A DNA stretch of 64,000 bases from Rheinheimera sp. MMS21-TC3 (GTDB taxonomy: Bacteria; Pseudomonadota; Gammaproteobacteria; Enterobacterales; Alteromonadaceae), in NCBI RefSeq assembly GCF_032229285.1, contig NZ_CP135084.1, positions 1,426,001 through 1,490,000 on the forward strand, read 5' to 3'. The position numbers were made by a program, and so were the translations under genes. The stretch's first letter is position 1; every line of letters starts with the position of its first letter. The notes under the pieces are model-generated. The model had not been told where the DNA came from and did no database searches. It was given only the letters and a program-made list of their open reading frames with translations. Positions 17,422-26,441 of this stretch are shown here, one piece after another.

Positions 17422-17733
17422 ATGAATAGTGTCCTAGACAATAGTGTAAGTAGTAGCACCGAAGTGTATATCAATGAGGTGGCCAATTTTTTTGACCAGT
17501 TAGTGCCAGTAGCCACTGATGATGAGTTATTTGCATCAGGCTATTTACGAGGGCACTTCGATCTTATTGTAGGCACCTTACAAGTAAGTGGTGCTGCTTT
17601 TACTGCCAAAGATGTAATTAACCAAGTAAATACTAGTTTGCAACAGGCAATAAGCCAAGGTGAGTTAGACAAAACAGATCAAGCTAGCGTAGAAAATATT
17701 TGGCTGCAAGTTCAGAAGTTAGCAAGCGAATAA
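17422..17733 (+). CDS. yfcL: YfcL-family protein
   Basis: Small soluble protein of 103 residues of unknown function. The ATDDELFASGYLRGHFDL segment is almost identical to E. coli YfcL, and the C-terminal helical part (LQQAISQGELDKTDQ) also fits. It starts immediately after the ATP-NAD kinase-like gene. In E. coli yfcL also lies a few genes from aroC, prmB and smrB, so the neighbourhood is conserved. Confidence 0.9.
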   Translation: MNSVLDNSVSSSTEVYINEVANFFDQLVPVATDDELFASGYLRGHFDLIVGTLQVSGAAFTAKDVINQVNTSLQQAISQGELDKTDQASVENIWLQVQKLASE

Positions 17734-17826
17734 TCGGCTTAACAAGACATTAGTATTCGTTTGCGCTAGACTGCGTGGCGAAATTAACCTTGGCTTTAAT
17801 TAGCCAAAATAAATAAAGTGGGACTC

Positions 17827-18450
17827 ATGGCAGATAAATTCACAACCTTAGAACAACATGCAAGTTATGGTATTGGTTTACAAATGGGGCAGCAACTAGC
17901 TGATAATCCATTTGACGGTTTAGATATTGAAGCAGTAGCAGCTGGTGTAAAAGCGGCATTTACTGAACAGGATCCTGAAGTAACTGATGAGCAAATTCGT
18001 GAAGCATTTGGCGTTATTAGTGAACGTATGCAAGCTCAACAAGCTGAAAAAGCACAATTATTAGCTGAAGCTGGTACAGATTTTTTAGCTGAAAATGCTA
18101 AACGTGCTGAAATAACAGTTACTGAGTCAGGTTTGCAATATGAAGTGTTAACTGCTGGTGCCGCAGATGGCGAAAAACCAACAGCGGAATCAACAGTACG
18201 TACTCATTATCACGGTACATTAATCGATGGTACTGTCTTTGATAGCTCTTACCAGCGCGGTGAGCCAGCAGAATTTCCGGTGTCTGGTGTTATCGCTGGT
18301 TGGACCGAGGCCTTACAATTAATGACACCTGGTACTAAGTTACGTTTATATGTACCGCATGAATTAGCTTATGGTGAGCGCGGCGCAGGTAATGCGATTG
18401 CTCCTTTTAGTACTTTAATCTTTGATGTTGAATTATTAGCTATTATCTAA
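17827..18450 (+). CDS. fklB: FKBP-type peptidyl-prolyl isomerase, FklB-like
   Basis: Prolyl isomerase of about 207 residues: an N-terminal helical dimerisation domain (ASYGIGLQMGQQL, about residues 10-100) followed by a C-terminal FKBP domain. Active-site landmarks: YHGTLIDGTVFDSS, FPVSGVIAGWTEAL and YGERGAGNAIAPFSTLIFDVEL. The length and lack of a signal peptide match cytoplasmic FklB (206 residues) rather than periplasmic FkpA. ATG 17827 gives the family N-terminus MADKFTTLEQHASYG; the GTG at 17818 would add three residues. The gene ends at a strong terminator. Confidence 0.92.
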   Translation: MADKFTTLEQHASYGIGLQMGQQLADNPFDGLDIEAVAAGVKAAFTEQDPEVTDEQIREAFGVISERMQAQQAEKAQLLAEAGTDFLAENAKRAEITVTESGLQYEVLTAGAADGEKPTAESTVRTHYHGTLIDGTVFDSSYQRGEPAEFPVSGVIAGWTEALQLMTPGTKLRLYVPHELAYGERGAGNAIAPFSTLIFDVELLAII

Positions 18451-18478
18451 GCTGCTTAGCAATTAGTTATCTCTAGTT

Positions 18479-18509
18479 AAAAACGCTCTGTAATCACAGA
18501 GCGTTTTTA
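18479..18509 (+). terminator. Intrinsic terminator after fklB
   Basis: Stem aaaacgctctgt paired with acagagcgtttt, 4-base loop aatc, then a T run. The reverse complement is also A/T flanked, so it may act for the convergent dsbB as well. Confidence 0.85.
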
Positions 18510-18529
18510 TTTTGAGTTGTTCTAAATTC

Positions 18530-19066
18530 TTACCCTTTATAAGGGTTTGGATTTAATTTAACCCCTTGGCACAGTAAAAAAGCAGTAACAATAATAATAT
18601 AACCATATAAGGTTATACTGGTCCAAAAGGCCATACTACGATCGAAAAAACGCCAGCTATCATCACCGCAACTAGCTGTTGGCTCAAACACTGCGGGCAA
18701 CCACTGTTCAAGCGGTAGCCAACTAGGATATTCGGCAAAGAACGAGCAAGTTGAAAAGCCACCAGCAGCGATAATGCGTTCAATTTCTAATAATTCATTT
18801 GTTTGTATTAAGCCAAATACAGCTGCTGCTATAACACCCAGTAGAGCAATACAGCGTATAAATGTTATTTTTGCGCCAAAAAAACCAATAACTGCAGCAG
18901 CCAACATGCCACTAAAGGCGGCTCGGATATAAACGCATTTAATGCAAGGTTGAATATTCATGCCATGCTGAAAATACAATGCAGTTGCTAGTAACCCGGC
19001 AATAGAGACTATTAACAATAACCAGCTTAAGCGTTTACTAGATAATAATTTTACTTTTTTCAACAT
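18530..19066 (-). CDS. dsbB: Disulfide bond formation protein DsbB
   Basis: Inner-membrane quinone reductase that reoxidises periplasmic DsbA. It has four predicted transmembrane helices and both catalytic Cys pairs: CIKC at residues 41 and 44 in the first periplasmic loop, and Cys107 and Cys133 in the second, almost the same positions as in E. coli DsbB (41, 44, 104, 130). The 178 residues are normal. Divergent from fadR, about 170 bases away. No dsbA is in the window. Confidence 0.95.
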   Translation of the reverse strand: MLKKVKLLSSKRLSWLLLIVSIAGLLATALYFQHGMNIQPCIKCVYIRAAFSGMLAAAVIGFFGAKITFIRCIALLGVIAAAVFGLIQTNELLEIERIIAAGGFSTCSFFAEYPSWLPLEQWLPAVFEPTASCGDDSWRFFDRSMAFWTSITLYGYIIIVTAFLLCQGVKLNPNPYKG

Positions 19067-19187
19067 TAGATAACCTTATTTATAGTACTTCTGCTTGATG
19101 CCGGCTAATTTACGGTATTTTTCTCTGTTCTACAATTAGCGTTTAAGCCGTCTATTTTGCTTAGATGCCTTGTTAACTGATTAAGCT

Positions 19188-19200
19188 CTGGTACAATCAG
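19188..19200. promoter_or_regulatory. Possible weak FadR site upstream of fadR
   Basis: CTGGTACAATCAG is an imperfect dyad 36 bases before the fadR start. Its left arm, CTGGTAC, equals half of the known E. coli fadB-type operator pattern (CTGGTNNGACCAG), but the right arm has two mismatches. Autoregulation is only a suggestion. Confidence 0.3.
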
Positions 19201-19236
19201 TAGAATTTAATTCAATAAGTAGACGGATAGATCCGC

Positions 19237-19953
19237 ATGACCAACCTGATAAAAGCGCAAAGCCCAGCCGGTTTCGCAGAAGAATATATTGTCGATTCTA
19301 TTTGGAATGGCAAGTTTGCACCTGGCTCCATTTTACCCGCAGAGCGCGAACTGTCGGAATTGATTGGTGTCACTCGTACTACTTTACGTGAGGTATTGCA
19401 GCGTTTAGCCCGCGACGGCTGGTTAACGATTAAGCATGGCAAACCTACTAAAGTTAATAATTTTTGGGAAACATCAGGCTTAAATATTCTAGAGACTTTA
19501 GCTCGTTTAGATGAAGAGCATATGCCAGATTTGGTTGACGAGCTGTTATCTGCGCGAACCAATATCAGTGCAATTTATATTCGTGGCGCTATTAAGAATA
19601 ATGCCCAGCGAGTTATAGAAGTGTTTGCTGGCGCAGAGTTGCTTGATGATACGGCTGAAGCTTATGCCGAGTTTGATTACAACTTAAATCATGAATTAGC
19701 ATTACATTCTGCTAACCGTATTTATGTCTTAATTTTAAATGGTTTTCGTGGCTTGTATAATAAAATAGCGCGCTTTTACTTTTCTCATCCTAAAGCGCGT
19801 GAAGTTGCTCGTAATTATTATAATCAAATTAAGCTACATGCTGAAAATGGCAAGTTTGATGAAGTAGTATTTGCTGTGCGTAAATATGGCCGTGAAAGCG
19901 GTTTAGTGTGGGCTGAACTGCGGCCAGAAATTCCTAAAGATTTAATTGAGTAA
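19237..19953 (+). CDS. fadR: Fatty acid metabolism regulator FadR
   Basis: GntR-family regulator of 238 residues that responds to long-chain acyl-CoA. The N-terminal winged helix (about residues 8-75) contains the [20 protein letters not shown] helix-turn-helix and [17 protein letters not shown], very like E. coli FadR. The C-terminal FadR-type acyl-CoA-binding domain ends in [16 protein letters not shown]. It would repress fadIJ and fadL and activate unsaturated fatty acid synthesis genes. A matching operator is found in the fadL promoter of this window. The gene ends in an intrinsic terminator. Confidence 0.96.
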   Translation: MTNLIKAQSPAGFAEEYIVDSIWNGKFAPGSILPAERELSELIGVTRTTLREVLQRLARDGWLTIKHGKPTKVNNFWETSGLNILETLARLDEEHMPDLVDELLSARTNISAIYIRGAIKNNAQRVIEVFAGAELLDDTAEAYAEFDYNLNHELALHSANRIYVLILNGFRGLYNKIARFYFSHPKAREVARNYYNQIKLHAENGKFDEVVFAVRKYGRESGLVWAELRPEIPKDLIE

Positions 19954-19974
19954 TAAGTATGTAACTTATATTTT

Positions 19975-20005
19975 AATAAACCGCCGTAAGGCGGTTTATT
20001 GTTTA
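19975..20005 (+). terminator. Intrinsic terminator after fadR
   Basis: Perfect 11-bp stem aataaaccgcc/ggcggtttatt with loop gtaa, followed by a T-rich tail. Confidence 0.88.
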
Positions 20006-20134
20006 TAATGCCACTATACTTTAATAGTTTTACTATCAGCTTAAAACAAATTAGATCCTACCTTGAGCTAGTACACCAAGGCGGTTATGATATTGCGCTA
20101 TATATTATGCTAATTAGTTATAAGGCTGCCTTTC

Positions 20135-22387
20135 ATGTCATCAATTAGACCGTTGTCGTCATTAAGCGAAGTTTATTTAGATAATAATGCTACTACACCG
20201 GTATTAGCAGTGGCCGCCGCTGCGGCTATGCATAGCATGCAAAGTAGTTTTGGTAACCCAAGTAGTAGCCACGCAACAGGTATTAAAGCAAAAGCAGAAC
20301 TTGAAACGACCCGCGCCCTGGCTAGAAAGTTAATTGGCGCAACCAGCGGCGATATTGTTTTTACCTCAGGCGCGACCGAAGGAATTCAAACCTCTATTGT
20401 ATCGGCGCTACAGTCTGCTCGTGATAAAGGTCAAATAGGTCCAGAGGCATTACTGTTATATAGTTCAACTGAGCATAAAGCTGTACCAGAAAGTTTAAAA
20501 CACTGGAATCACGTTCTACAAGTTAATGCCACCATTCAAGCTATACCTGTAGATAAAAATGGCATTATTGATTACCAATTCTTAGCTGATAATTTAGCAA
20601 AAGCCATTATGGTATGCACCATGGCTGCGAATAATGAAACGGGTGTTAAACAAGATTTAGTCGCACTAGAAAAGCTGATTAGAAGCAGTAATCCTAATGT
20701 TTTTTGGATGGTTGATTGTGTACAAGCGCTGGGGAAGATGGCTTTAAATATTGCAAAAACCAGTATTGATTATGCGCCTTTTAGTGGTCACAAATTATAT
20801 GCCCCTAAGGGCATTGGTTTTTTGTACGTTCGGGATGGCGCACCTTATCAGCCTTTTATTGCAGGTGGTGGCCAAGAAAGTGGTTTGCGATCTGGTACTG
20901 AAAACTTACCTGGCATTGCAGCTTTGCATGCTGTTTTTACTGAGTTAACTAAAACCACCGATTCTGCTTTTAAAGATGATGCAACTTTATGGCGTTATCG
21001 CGAACATTTATTAGCTGCTTTACGGAGTGTTTTTCCTGCTTTAGTATTAAACAGTGACCAGCCTTATATAGTACCAACTACTATCAACTTTTCGGTGCCA
21101 GGGTTTTACAGCAAAGATATTATGGATTTATTTGATGCTGCGGGTATTCGGGTGAGTTCAGGCTCGGCCTGTAGCTCAAAAGTGCCCAGTAGCTTTGTTT
21201 TAGACGCTATGGGATTAGAAGCATGGCGCAGCCAAGGCGCGATAAGGCTCTCATTTGGCCCAGCAATGACCGAGCAAGAATGTGAACAGGCTTGTCAACG
21301 TATTGCTCAACTGGCAGACGTTGTATGTAAGCACTGTTTAGTCTTAACCGATGCCACGCCTACATTAGAGTTACATGCCCATGGTTTAATTCAGCTAAAA
21401 CATGAAGCTTTATGTAGTTATATTGTAATCTGTGCTGAAACCCGTCAAACGGTGGTGATAGATCCTGTTTTGCCCTTAGCCAGTCGTATCGCTAATATTG
21501 TCTTGGGACAAAATTTAGACTTAGTCGCTGTATTAGATACCCATATTCACCAAGATCATCAGTCTGCTCGTTGTGAACTGCTTATGTTGGCTGGTTTAGA
21601 AGATGAAAAGCAAAAGGTGGACAATTTAGGCTGGCCATTGCAGCAAACAAGCATTTTAGTTGGCCAATATCGGTTAGAAAAATGCCAAACGCCAGGCCAT
21701 ACGCCAGAAGCTATTAGTATTTTATTGACTAAACAAGAGCAGCTTCAAGCAGCTTTTGTTGGTGATGTTATATTACCTGGCGGCATAGGGCGTACTGATT
21801 TAGTCGGCGGCAATATGGATGATTTAGCGAACAGCATTAGGTTATTAGCACAAAAAGTAGGTAAAGAATGCTTATTGTTGTCTAGTCATGATTATGCACA
21901 GCGCTTTTTTACTACTCTTCGTCTTGCGTGTTCCGAGCAGCCTTTATTAGCTCAGCTATTGCAAGGCTTACCAGCCAAGCAGTGGCAAGCAGAACTTCGT
22001 GCTCAGGCTATTAAACTACAACAAGTTAGCAATTACTTTTGTGGCTTAGTTGAGGTGAGCTATGCCGATGCTACTGATGTAATAGCACCAGAAAATATCG
22101 CAGCATTTTTACAGCAAAAGCCCAATACTAAAGTGATAGATGTGCGTGAACCGCATGAGCAAAGTGCAGGCGCTTTAAGTTTATATTTGCCAAATGAATT
22201 AGAAATTAAAGAAATCCCTTTATCTAAATTAGCCGATGCCTTAATTAATGCCGAGTTGAATATTGAACAGCCGTTATTATTGGTTTGTCGTTCGGGAAAC
22301 AGAAGCTTAGTGGCTTGCAAGATCTTAACTGAAATGGGTTTTACTGAAGTATATAACTTAAAAGGCGGTACAGCTTTATTAAGTTAG
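20135..22387 (+). CDS. Cysteine desulfurase / metallo-beta-lactamase-fold / rhodanese fusion protein
   Basis: A 750-residue protein with three complete enzyme modules. Residues about 13-395 form a NifS/IscS-type cysteine desulfurase: DNNATTP start, PLP Lys220 in SGHKLYAPKG, and persulfide-carrying Cys346 in SSGSACSSK. Residues about 405-625 form a metallo-hydrolase related to persulfide dioxygenase/glyoxalase II: HIHQDH at 470-475, a His in TPGHTPEA, and GDVILPGGIGRTDL with the bridging Asp. Residues about 640-750 form a rhodanese with active Cys718 in CRSGNRS. Known chemistry of the parts suggests that sulfur taken from cysteine is handled as persulfide within one chain, either oxidised or passed to an acceptor; that is inference. 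Cytoplasmic. No isc/suf genes are nearby, so a housekeeping Fe-S role is unlikely. Confidence 0.9.
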   Translation: MSSIRPLSSLSEVYLDNNATTPVLAVAAAAAMHSMQSSFGNPSSSHATGIKAKAELETTRALARKLIGATSGDIVFTSGATEGIQTSIVSALQSARDKGQIGPEALLLYSSTEHKAVPESLKHWNHVLQVNATIQAIPVDKNGIIDYQFLADNLAKAIMVCTMAANNETGVKQDLVALEKLIRSSNPNVFWMVDCVQALGKMALNIAKTSIDYAPFSGHKLYAPKGIGFLYVRDGAPYQPFIAGGGQESGLRSGTENLPGIAALHAVFTELTKTTDSAFKDDATLWRYREHLLAALRSVFPALVLNSDQPYIVPTTINFSVPGFYSKDIMDLFDAAGIRVSSGSACSSKVPSSFVLDAMGLEAWRSQGAIRLSFGPAMTEQECEQACQRIAQLADVVCKHCLVLTDATPTLELHAHGLIQLKHEALCSYIVICAETRQTVVIDPVLPLASRIANIVLGQNLDLVAVLDTHIHQDHQSARCELLMLAGLEDEKQKVDNLGWPLQQTSILVGQYRLEKCQTPGHTPEAISILLTKQEQLQAAFVGDVILPGGIGRTDLVGGNMDDLANSIRLLAQKVGKECLLLSSHDYAQRFFTTLRLACSEQPLLAQLLQGLPAKQWQAELRAQAIKLQQVSNYFCGLVEVSYADATDVIAPENIAAFLQQKPNTKVIDVREPHEQSAGALSLYLPNELEIKEIPLSKLADALINAELNIEQPLLLVCRSGNRSLVACKILTEMGFTEVYNLKGGTALLS

Positions 22388-22392
22388 AGCTA

Positions 22393-22424
22393 AAGCCTTA
22401 AAATAACTGGTTACTTTAAGGCTT
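22393..22424 (+). terminator. Stem-loop after the desulfurase fusion gene
   Basis: 10-bp perfect stem aagccttaaa/tttaaggctt with a 12-base loop, just after the stop. There is no clear T run, so termination is only likely. Confidence 0.4.
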
Positions 22425-22546
22425 ATAACGAGATACCAAATAGTCGTATTTGTACAGCCAATAGCCGCATCTTAAGTGGATATGGTTGCGTTAATTGAAT
22501 AAGCTTTGTATAACAACAGGACTTTTATTAGCAAAAGCACACTATT

Positions 22547-25015
22547 ATGAAACTTATACTTAAATCCACCCTGAGTATTGCGCTCTGTAGTTTATTGTTT
22601 GCAACACCATTGCAAGCTAAAAAATATGAACCGCTAACTTATAACACTGAAACTGTTAGTGTTGCCACAGTATTTGAAGCTGATCCCAGTATTAAATTAA
22701 CCTTAGAACAAATAATGGCTGATCCAGATTGGTTGGGGCGGCAACCAGAGCGAGCTTTTTGGTCGGCAGATAGTAAAACCGTCTTTTATCAACGAAAACA
22801 ACAAGGTAATGAGAACCGTGATTGGTTTGAACGGCCGTTAGATGGGACTGATAATGGTCAGCTAGTGTCTCTTAGTCAAGTTCATACTATGGGTGCAGCT
22901 AATGCCGTATTTAATCGAGATAAAACTATCCAAGCGTACACTTTTGCCGATAACCTATTTGTACGTAACATGGCATCAGGCAAGATTACTCAATTAACTC
23001 AAGATAGCGCTAAACAAAGTGGCCCTCAGTTTTTACTTGATGGCCGTCTAGCTTATCGTCAAGGTTGGCAATTTTTTGCTATTGATTTAAGTACAGGTTT
23101 ACGTAGCGAGCTAGCCAATTTAAAAACTGAACAGGCGCCAGAAGCACCAACAGTTGCTAAAGGTTATTTAGCCCAAGAACAGCATAAACTTATTAATTAT
23201 GTTGCTTTAAGCCATAAAAATAAACTAGACCGACATAAGTCTAGTGTGCAGTTACAGCAGCAAAATAAAACCTTAACTCCACAGCCTATTTATTTAGGTA
23301 AAGGCATACAAATAGTAGAGGCCAGCTTATCACCTGCTGCAGACTTTATTGTATTAGCCACTCGCAAAGCGACTAAGCGCAACGACAAAGACATAATGCC
23401 TAATTATATTACTGCTAATGGTGATGTTGCTGCACAGCCGGTTAGAGCAAGAGTGAATGATGCCAGTCCAGAACCGCAAAAATTATGGTTAATCAATTTA
23501 AATAATGGTGAACAGAGCGAGTTAAGCTATGCAAGCTTGCCTGGCTATAATGAAGATGTGTTAGCCAGCGTTAAGGCCGAAAATGCAAAAGCAAAAGGTG
23601 AAAAATATAAAAGTGAAAAAATCATTCGTGATATAGGTTTAATGAATGATTGGTATTGGAGCCAAGGAGCAATCCGTTGGCATGCTTCAGGTGAGCAAGT
23701 CGCTGTAATGCTAAAAGCCTTTGACAATAAAGATCGTTGGTTAGCAACTATAGATCTTAAAAAACAGCGTTTTGTGCCACAACATCGTTTACATGATACG
23801 GCTTGGGTAAATTACGCCTTTAATGATTTTGGTTGGTTGAATAATAGTCAAGCGCTTTATTATCTATCTGAAGAGTCAGGCTATGCTCATTTGTATTTAA
23901 AAACTTTAACAGGCAAAGCTCAAAAACTAACAAAAGGTACTTTTGAAGTTAGCGAACCTACGTTAACCCAAGACGATAACTATATTTACTTTAAAGCTAA
24001 TATGGCGCATCCAGGCCAATATAATGTTTATCGGGCTAATTTAGCTACTAATGCTATTGAGCAGGTAACTAACTTAGTGGGTAGTACTAGCTTTACGCTA
24101 TCGCCAGATGAAACTAAGTTATTACTACGTTATTCTACAAATTTATTACCTGAAGAATTGTATGTTGCGGAGGCGAGTCCAGCCAAGCAGGTTATCCGTT
24201 TAACCGATACTGTTTCTGAGCAATTTAAAGCATTACCTTTAGTTGCGCCAAAAATTGTTGCAGTTAAGTCTTCGCGGCAAGCAAAACCTATTTTTAGCAA
24301 AGTGTATCAACCTACTACTGATTCAGCAGAAAAACGTCGTGCTGTTGTTTTTAGTCATGGTGCGGGTTATCTGCAAAATAGTGATATGGGCTGGTCAGGT
24401 TATTTCCGTGAGTTTTTATTCCATAACTTATTAGTACAACACGGCTATGTTGTTATGGATATGGATTACCGTGCATCTAAAGGTTACGGCCGTGATTGGC
24501 GTACCGCTATTTACCGTCATATGGGTAAACCAGAGATTGAAGATTTAGCCGACGGTGTAGATTGGTTAGTAAAAAATGCCAATGTTGATCGTCAGCGTAT
24601 CGGCACCTATGGTGGCTCTTATGGTGGTTTTATGACCTTTATGGCTTTATTTACTCAGCCTGATTTATTCCAAGCTGGTGCAGCCTTACGGCCTGTAACA
24701 GACTGGGCGTATTACAATCAGCCTTACACGGCTAATATTTTAAATACGCCTAGCATAGATCCTATCGCTTATGAGCGCAGCTCGCCAATCTACTTTAGCC
24801 AAGGTTTAACTAAACCATTGTTAATTAATGCGCCTATGGTGGATGATAATGTGTTTTTCCAAGACAGCGTTCGCTTAGTTCAGCGCTTAATTGAGCAAGA
24901 AAACTCTAACTTTGAGATCGCGCTCTACCCAGTAGAAGCTCATGGTTTTAGACAACCAAGTAGCTGGCTAGATGAGTACCGCCGGATCTTTAAATTATTT
25001 GAACAAAATTTATAA
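22547..25015 (+). CDS. Exported S9-family (prolyl oligopeptidase/DPP-IV-like) peptidase
   Basis: A protein of 822 residues with a signal peptide (about residues 1-24, LFATPLQA cleavage region), an N-terminal WD40-like propeller and a C-terminal alpha/beta-hydrolase domain. The predicted catalytic triad is Ser691 in GGSYGGF, Asp766 in MVDDNVFF and His799 in VEAHGF, in the order used by S9 enzymes. It is probably a periplasmic peptidase removing dipeptides or cleaving oligopeptides; specificity cannot be told. It is a single-gene unit flanked by stem-loops. The ATG has weak ribosome-site similarity, but the signal peptide fixes the start. Confidence 0.9.
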   Translation: MKLILKSTLSIALCSLLFATPLQAKKYEPLTYNTETVSVATVFEADPSIKLTLEQIMADPDWLGRQPERAFWSADSKTVFYQRKQQGNENRDWFERPLDGTDNGQLVSLSQVHTMGAANAVFNRDKTIQAYTFADNLFVRNMASGKITQLTQDSAKQSGPQFLLDGRLAYRQGWQFFAIDLSTGLRSELANLKTEQAPEAPTVAKGYLAQEQHKLINYVALSHKNKLDRHKSSVQLQQQNKTLTPQPIYLGKGIQIVEASLSPAADFIVLATRKATKRNDKDIMPNYITANGDVAAQPVRARVNDASPEPQKLWLINLNNGEQSELSYASLPGYNEDVLASVKAENAKAKGEKYKSEKIIRDIGLMNDWYWSQGAIRWHASGEQVAVMLKAFDNKDRWLATIDLKKQRFVPQHRLHDTAWVNYAFNDFGWLNNSQALYYLSEESGYAHLYLKTLTGKAQKLTKGTFEVSEPTLTQDDNYIYFKANMAHPGQYNVYRANLATNAIEQVTNLVGSTSFTLSPDETKLLLRYSTNLLPEELYVAEASPAKQVIRLTDTVSEQFKALPLVAPKIVAVKSSRQAKPIFSKVYQPTTDSAEKRRAVVFSHGAGYLQNSDMGWSGYFREFLFHNLLVQHGYVVMDMDYRASKGYGRDWRTAIYRHMGKPEIEDLADGVDWLVKNANVDRQRIGTYGGSYGGFMTFMALFTQPDLFQAGAALRPVTDWAYYNQPYTANILNTPSIDPIAYERSSPIYFSQGLTKPLLINAPMVDDNVFFQDSVRLVQRLIEQENSNFEIALYPVEAHGFRQPSSWLDEYRRIFKLFEQNL

Positions 25016-25016
25016 T

Positions 25017-25053
25017 AAAAAAAGCCGCTACCTTTAAAGTAGCGGCTTTTTTA
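25017..25053. terminator. Bidirectional intrinsic terminator between the S9 peptidase gene and mscL
   Basis: Long stem aaaaagccgctac/gtagcggctttttt with A run upstream and T run downstream, so it can serve both convergent genes. Confidence 0.88.
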
Positions 25054-25102
25054 TTGCGATAGTTTTATCTAAACACTAAACACTAAACACTCAAGCCTAA
25101 GC

Positions 25103-25501
25103 TCACTTCTTCACCGCGTCTCTAATCTCTCTTAATAAAATAACTTCTTCAGGCACAGGGGGCGGGGTATTAGGCTTGGCTTCTTCTTTCTTTTTCATGG
25201 AGGTTATAGCTTTAATTCCAACAAAAACGGCTATTGCAATAATGATAAAGTCTATTATGGTCTGAACAAAAGCACCGTATTTAATTAATACTTCAGCTTG
25301 AGTTTCTGTTGCCTGCTGGATAACAATAGCTAAATCTCTAAAATTTACACCACCCAACAAGACACCTATTGGTGGCATAATGACGTCATTAACGAAAGAC
25401 GTCACAATTTTGCCAAAAGCGGCTCCGATAATAATACCAACAGCCATATCAACCACATTACCCCGTAAGGCAAAGGTTTTAAATTCTTGTAACATGCTCA
25501 T
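25103..25501 (-). CDS. mscL: Large-conductance mechanosensitive channel MscL
   Basis: Homopentameric inner-membrane channel that opens on hypo-osmotic shock. It has 132 residues: an amphipathic N-terminal helix ([20 protein letters not shown]), the pore helix with [24 protein letters not shown], a periplasmic loop, the second helix, and a C-terminal cytoplasmic helix ([15 protein letters not shown]). All diagnostic positions are present. A ribosome site (GGAG) precedes the ATG. Confidence 0.97.
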   Translation of the reverse strand: MSMLQEFKTFALRGNVVDMAVGIIIGAAFGKIVTSFVNDVIMPPIGVLLGGVNFRDLAIVIQQATETQAEVLIKYGAFVQTIIDFIIIAIAVFVGIKAITSMKKKEEAKPNTPPPVPEEVILLREIRDAVKK

Positions 25502-25614
25502 ATCTACTCCTTAATTATTAGGTTGGCTACTGTTGTTATCACAGAAAAAATTAGATACGCCAGTTAGCTAAAGTAATATAAGCAGTAAAAGCAAAATTTA
25601 ACAATTAATATGAA

Positions 25615-26304
25615 TTAATTAGCGATTAAACAACCTGCCGCAGTTACAAAATCGCTATCCGCGCTGAAGTTGAGTACTTGGCCAGTATAGGGTTGCTGTA
25701 ATTGCAGATGAGCAGCGTGTAGTAATAATCTAGGGGCAGCAGCGCAAGCGTGCTCTGAAGCATAAAAACGATCCCCTACAATGGGTAAACCTAAAGCCTG
25801 CATATGCACCCGTAATTGATGGGAGCGACCTGTAATAGGCGTTAGTTCTACTAAGGCGCTATCCTTGAATTGTTGCAATAGCCTATAGTGGGTGATGGCG
25901 GCTTTACCTTGTTGGTAACAAACATAATTTTTTGGCGGATCACCACCGGCTGAGGATAAAGGTAAATCGACAGTGCCATATTGATGCTGTAATTGGCCCC
26001 AAATAACGGCTAAGTAGCGTTTATGTACTTGCCGCTTGGCAAATTGTTGTTTTAAGTGTCGCTCGGCTTTGCGTCTAAGTGCAATAACAACAAGACCTGA
26101 CGTTGCTAAGTCTAGGCGGTTAACTATTTGGGCAAAGCCATACTCTGCTTGCACTCGGCTTAATAGACTATCGGCTAGATGCTCGCCACGACCTGGAACG
26201 CTGAGTAAGCCACTGGGTTTATTTAAAACTAATAAATCTTTATCTGCAAAGATAATATCAAGCCAAGGTTGCTGCGGTGGTTGGTAGTTAAAAGGTGCTG
26301 ACAT
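25615..26304 (-). CDS. rluA: RluA-type pseudouridine synthase with NRLD motif
   Basis: A 229-residue pseudouridine synthase of the RluA class. The N-terminus (NYQPPQQPWL) and the end (AAPRLLLHAAHLQL) follow E. coli RluA, which modifies 23S rRNA position 746 and tRNA position 32. The catalytic Asp65 is present, but the signature is NRLD (62-65) rather than the usual HRLD. The second conserved stretch PITGRSHQLRVHMQALG is intact. It is divergent from a second RluA-like gene 137 bases away. Orthology to RluA is favoured over RluC/D because no S4 domain is present. Confidence 0.85.
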   Translation of the reverse strand: MSAPFNYQPPQQPWLDIIFADKDLLVLNKPSGLLSVPGRGEHLADSLLSRVQAEYGFAQIVNRLDLATSGLVVIALRRKAERHLKQQFAKRQVHKRYLAVIWGQLQHQYGTVDLPLSSAGGDPPKNYVCYQQGKAAITHYRLLQQFKDSALVELTPITGRSHQLRVHMQALGLPIVGDRFYASEHACAAAPRLLLHAAHLQLQQPYTGQVLNFSADSDFVTAAGCLIAN

Positions 26305-26441
26305 AAGGATTAAGCTGTACTTTAAGTTGGTGGTAGCTTAGCGGAATTTGCACAGAGCCACTAGCTCTTTGTCTGCAAGCACTTTAGTAGTGACTAGCTT
26401 TACGGCATAATAACTCAGTAATAATGATTATTGAGATAAGT

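Noticed and set aside
20751..20948. Open frame inside the desulfurase fusion in another register
   Set aside because: A shadow of the desulfurase domain, which has all catalytic residues in its own frame.
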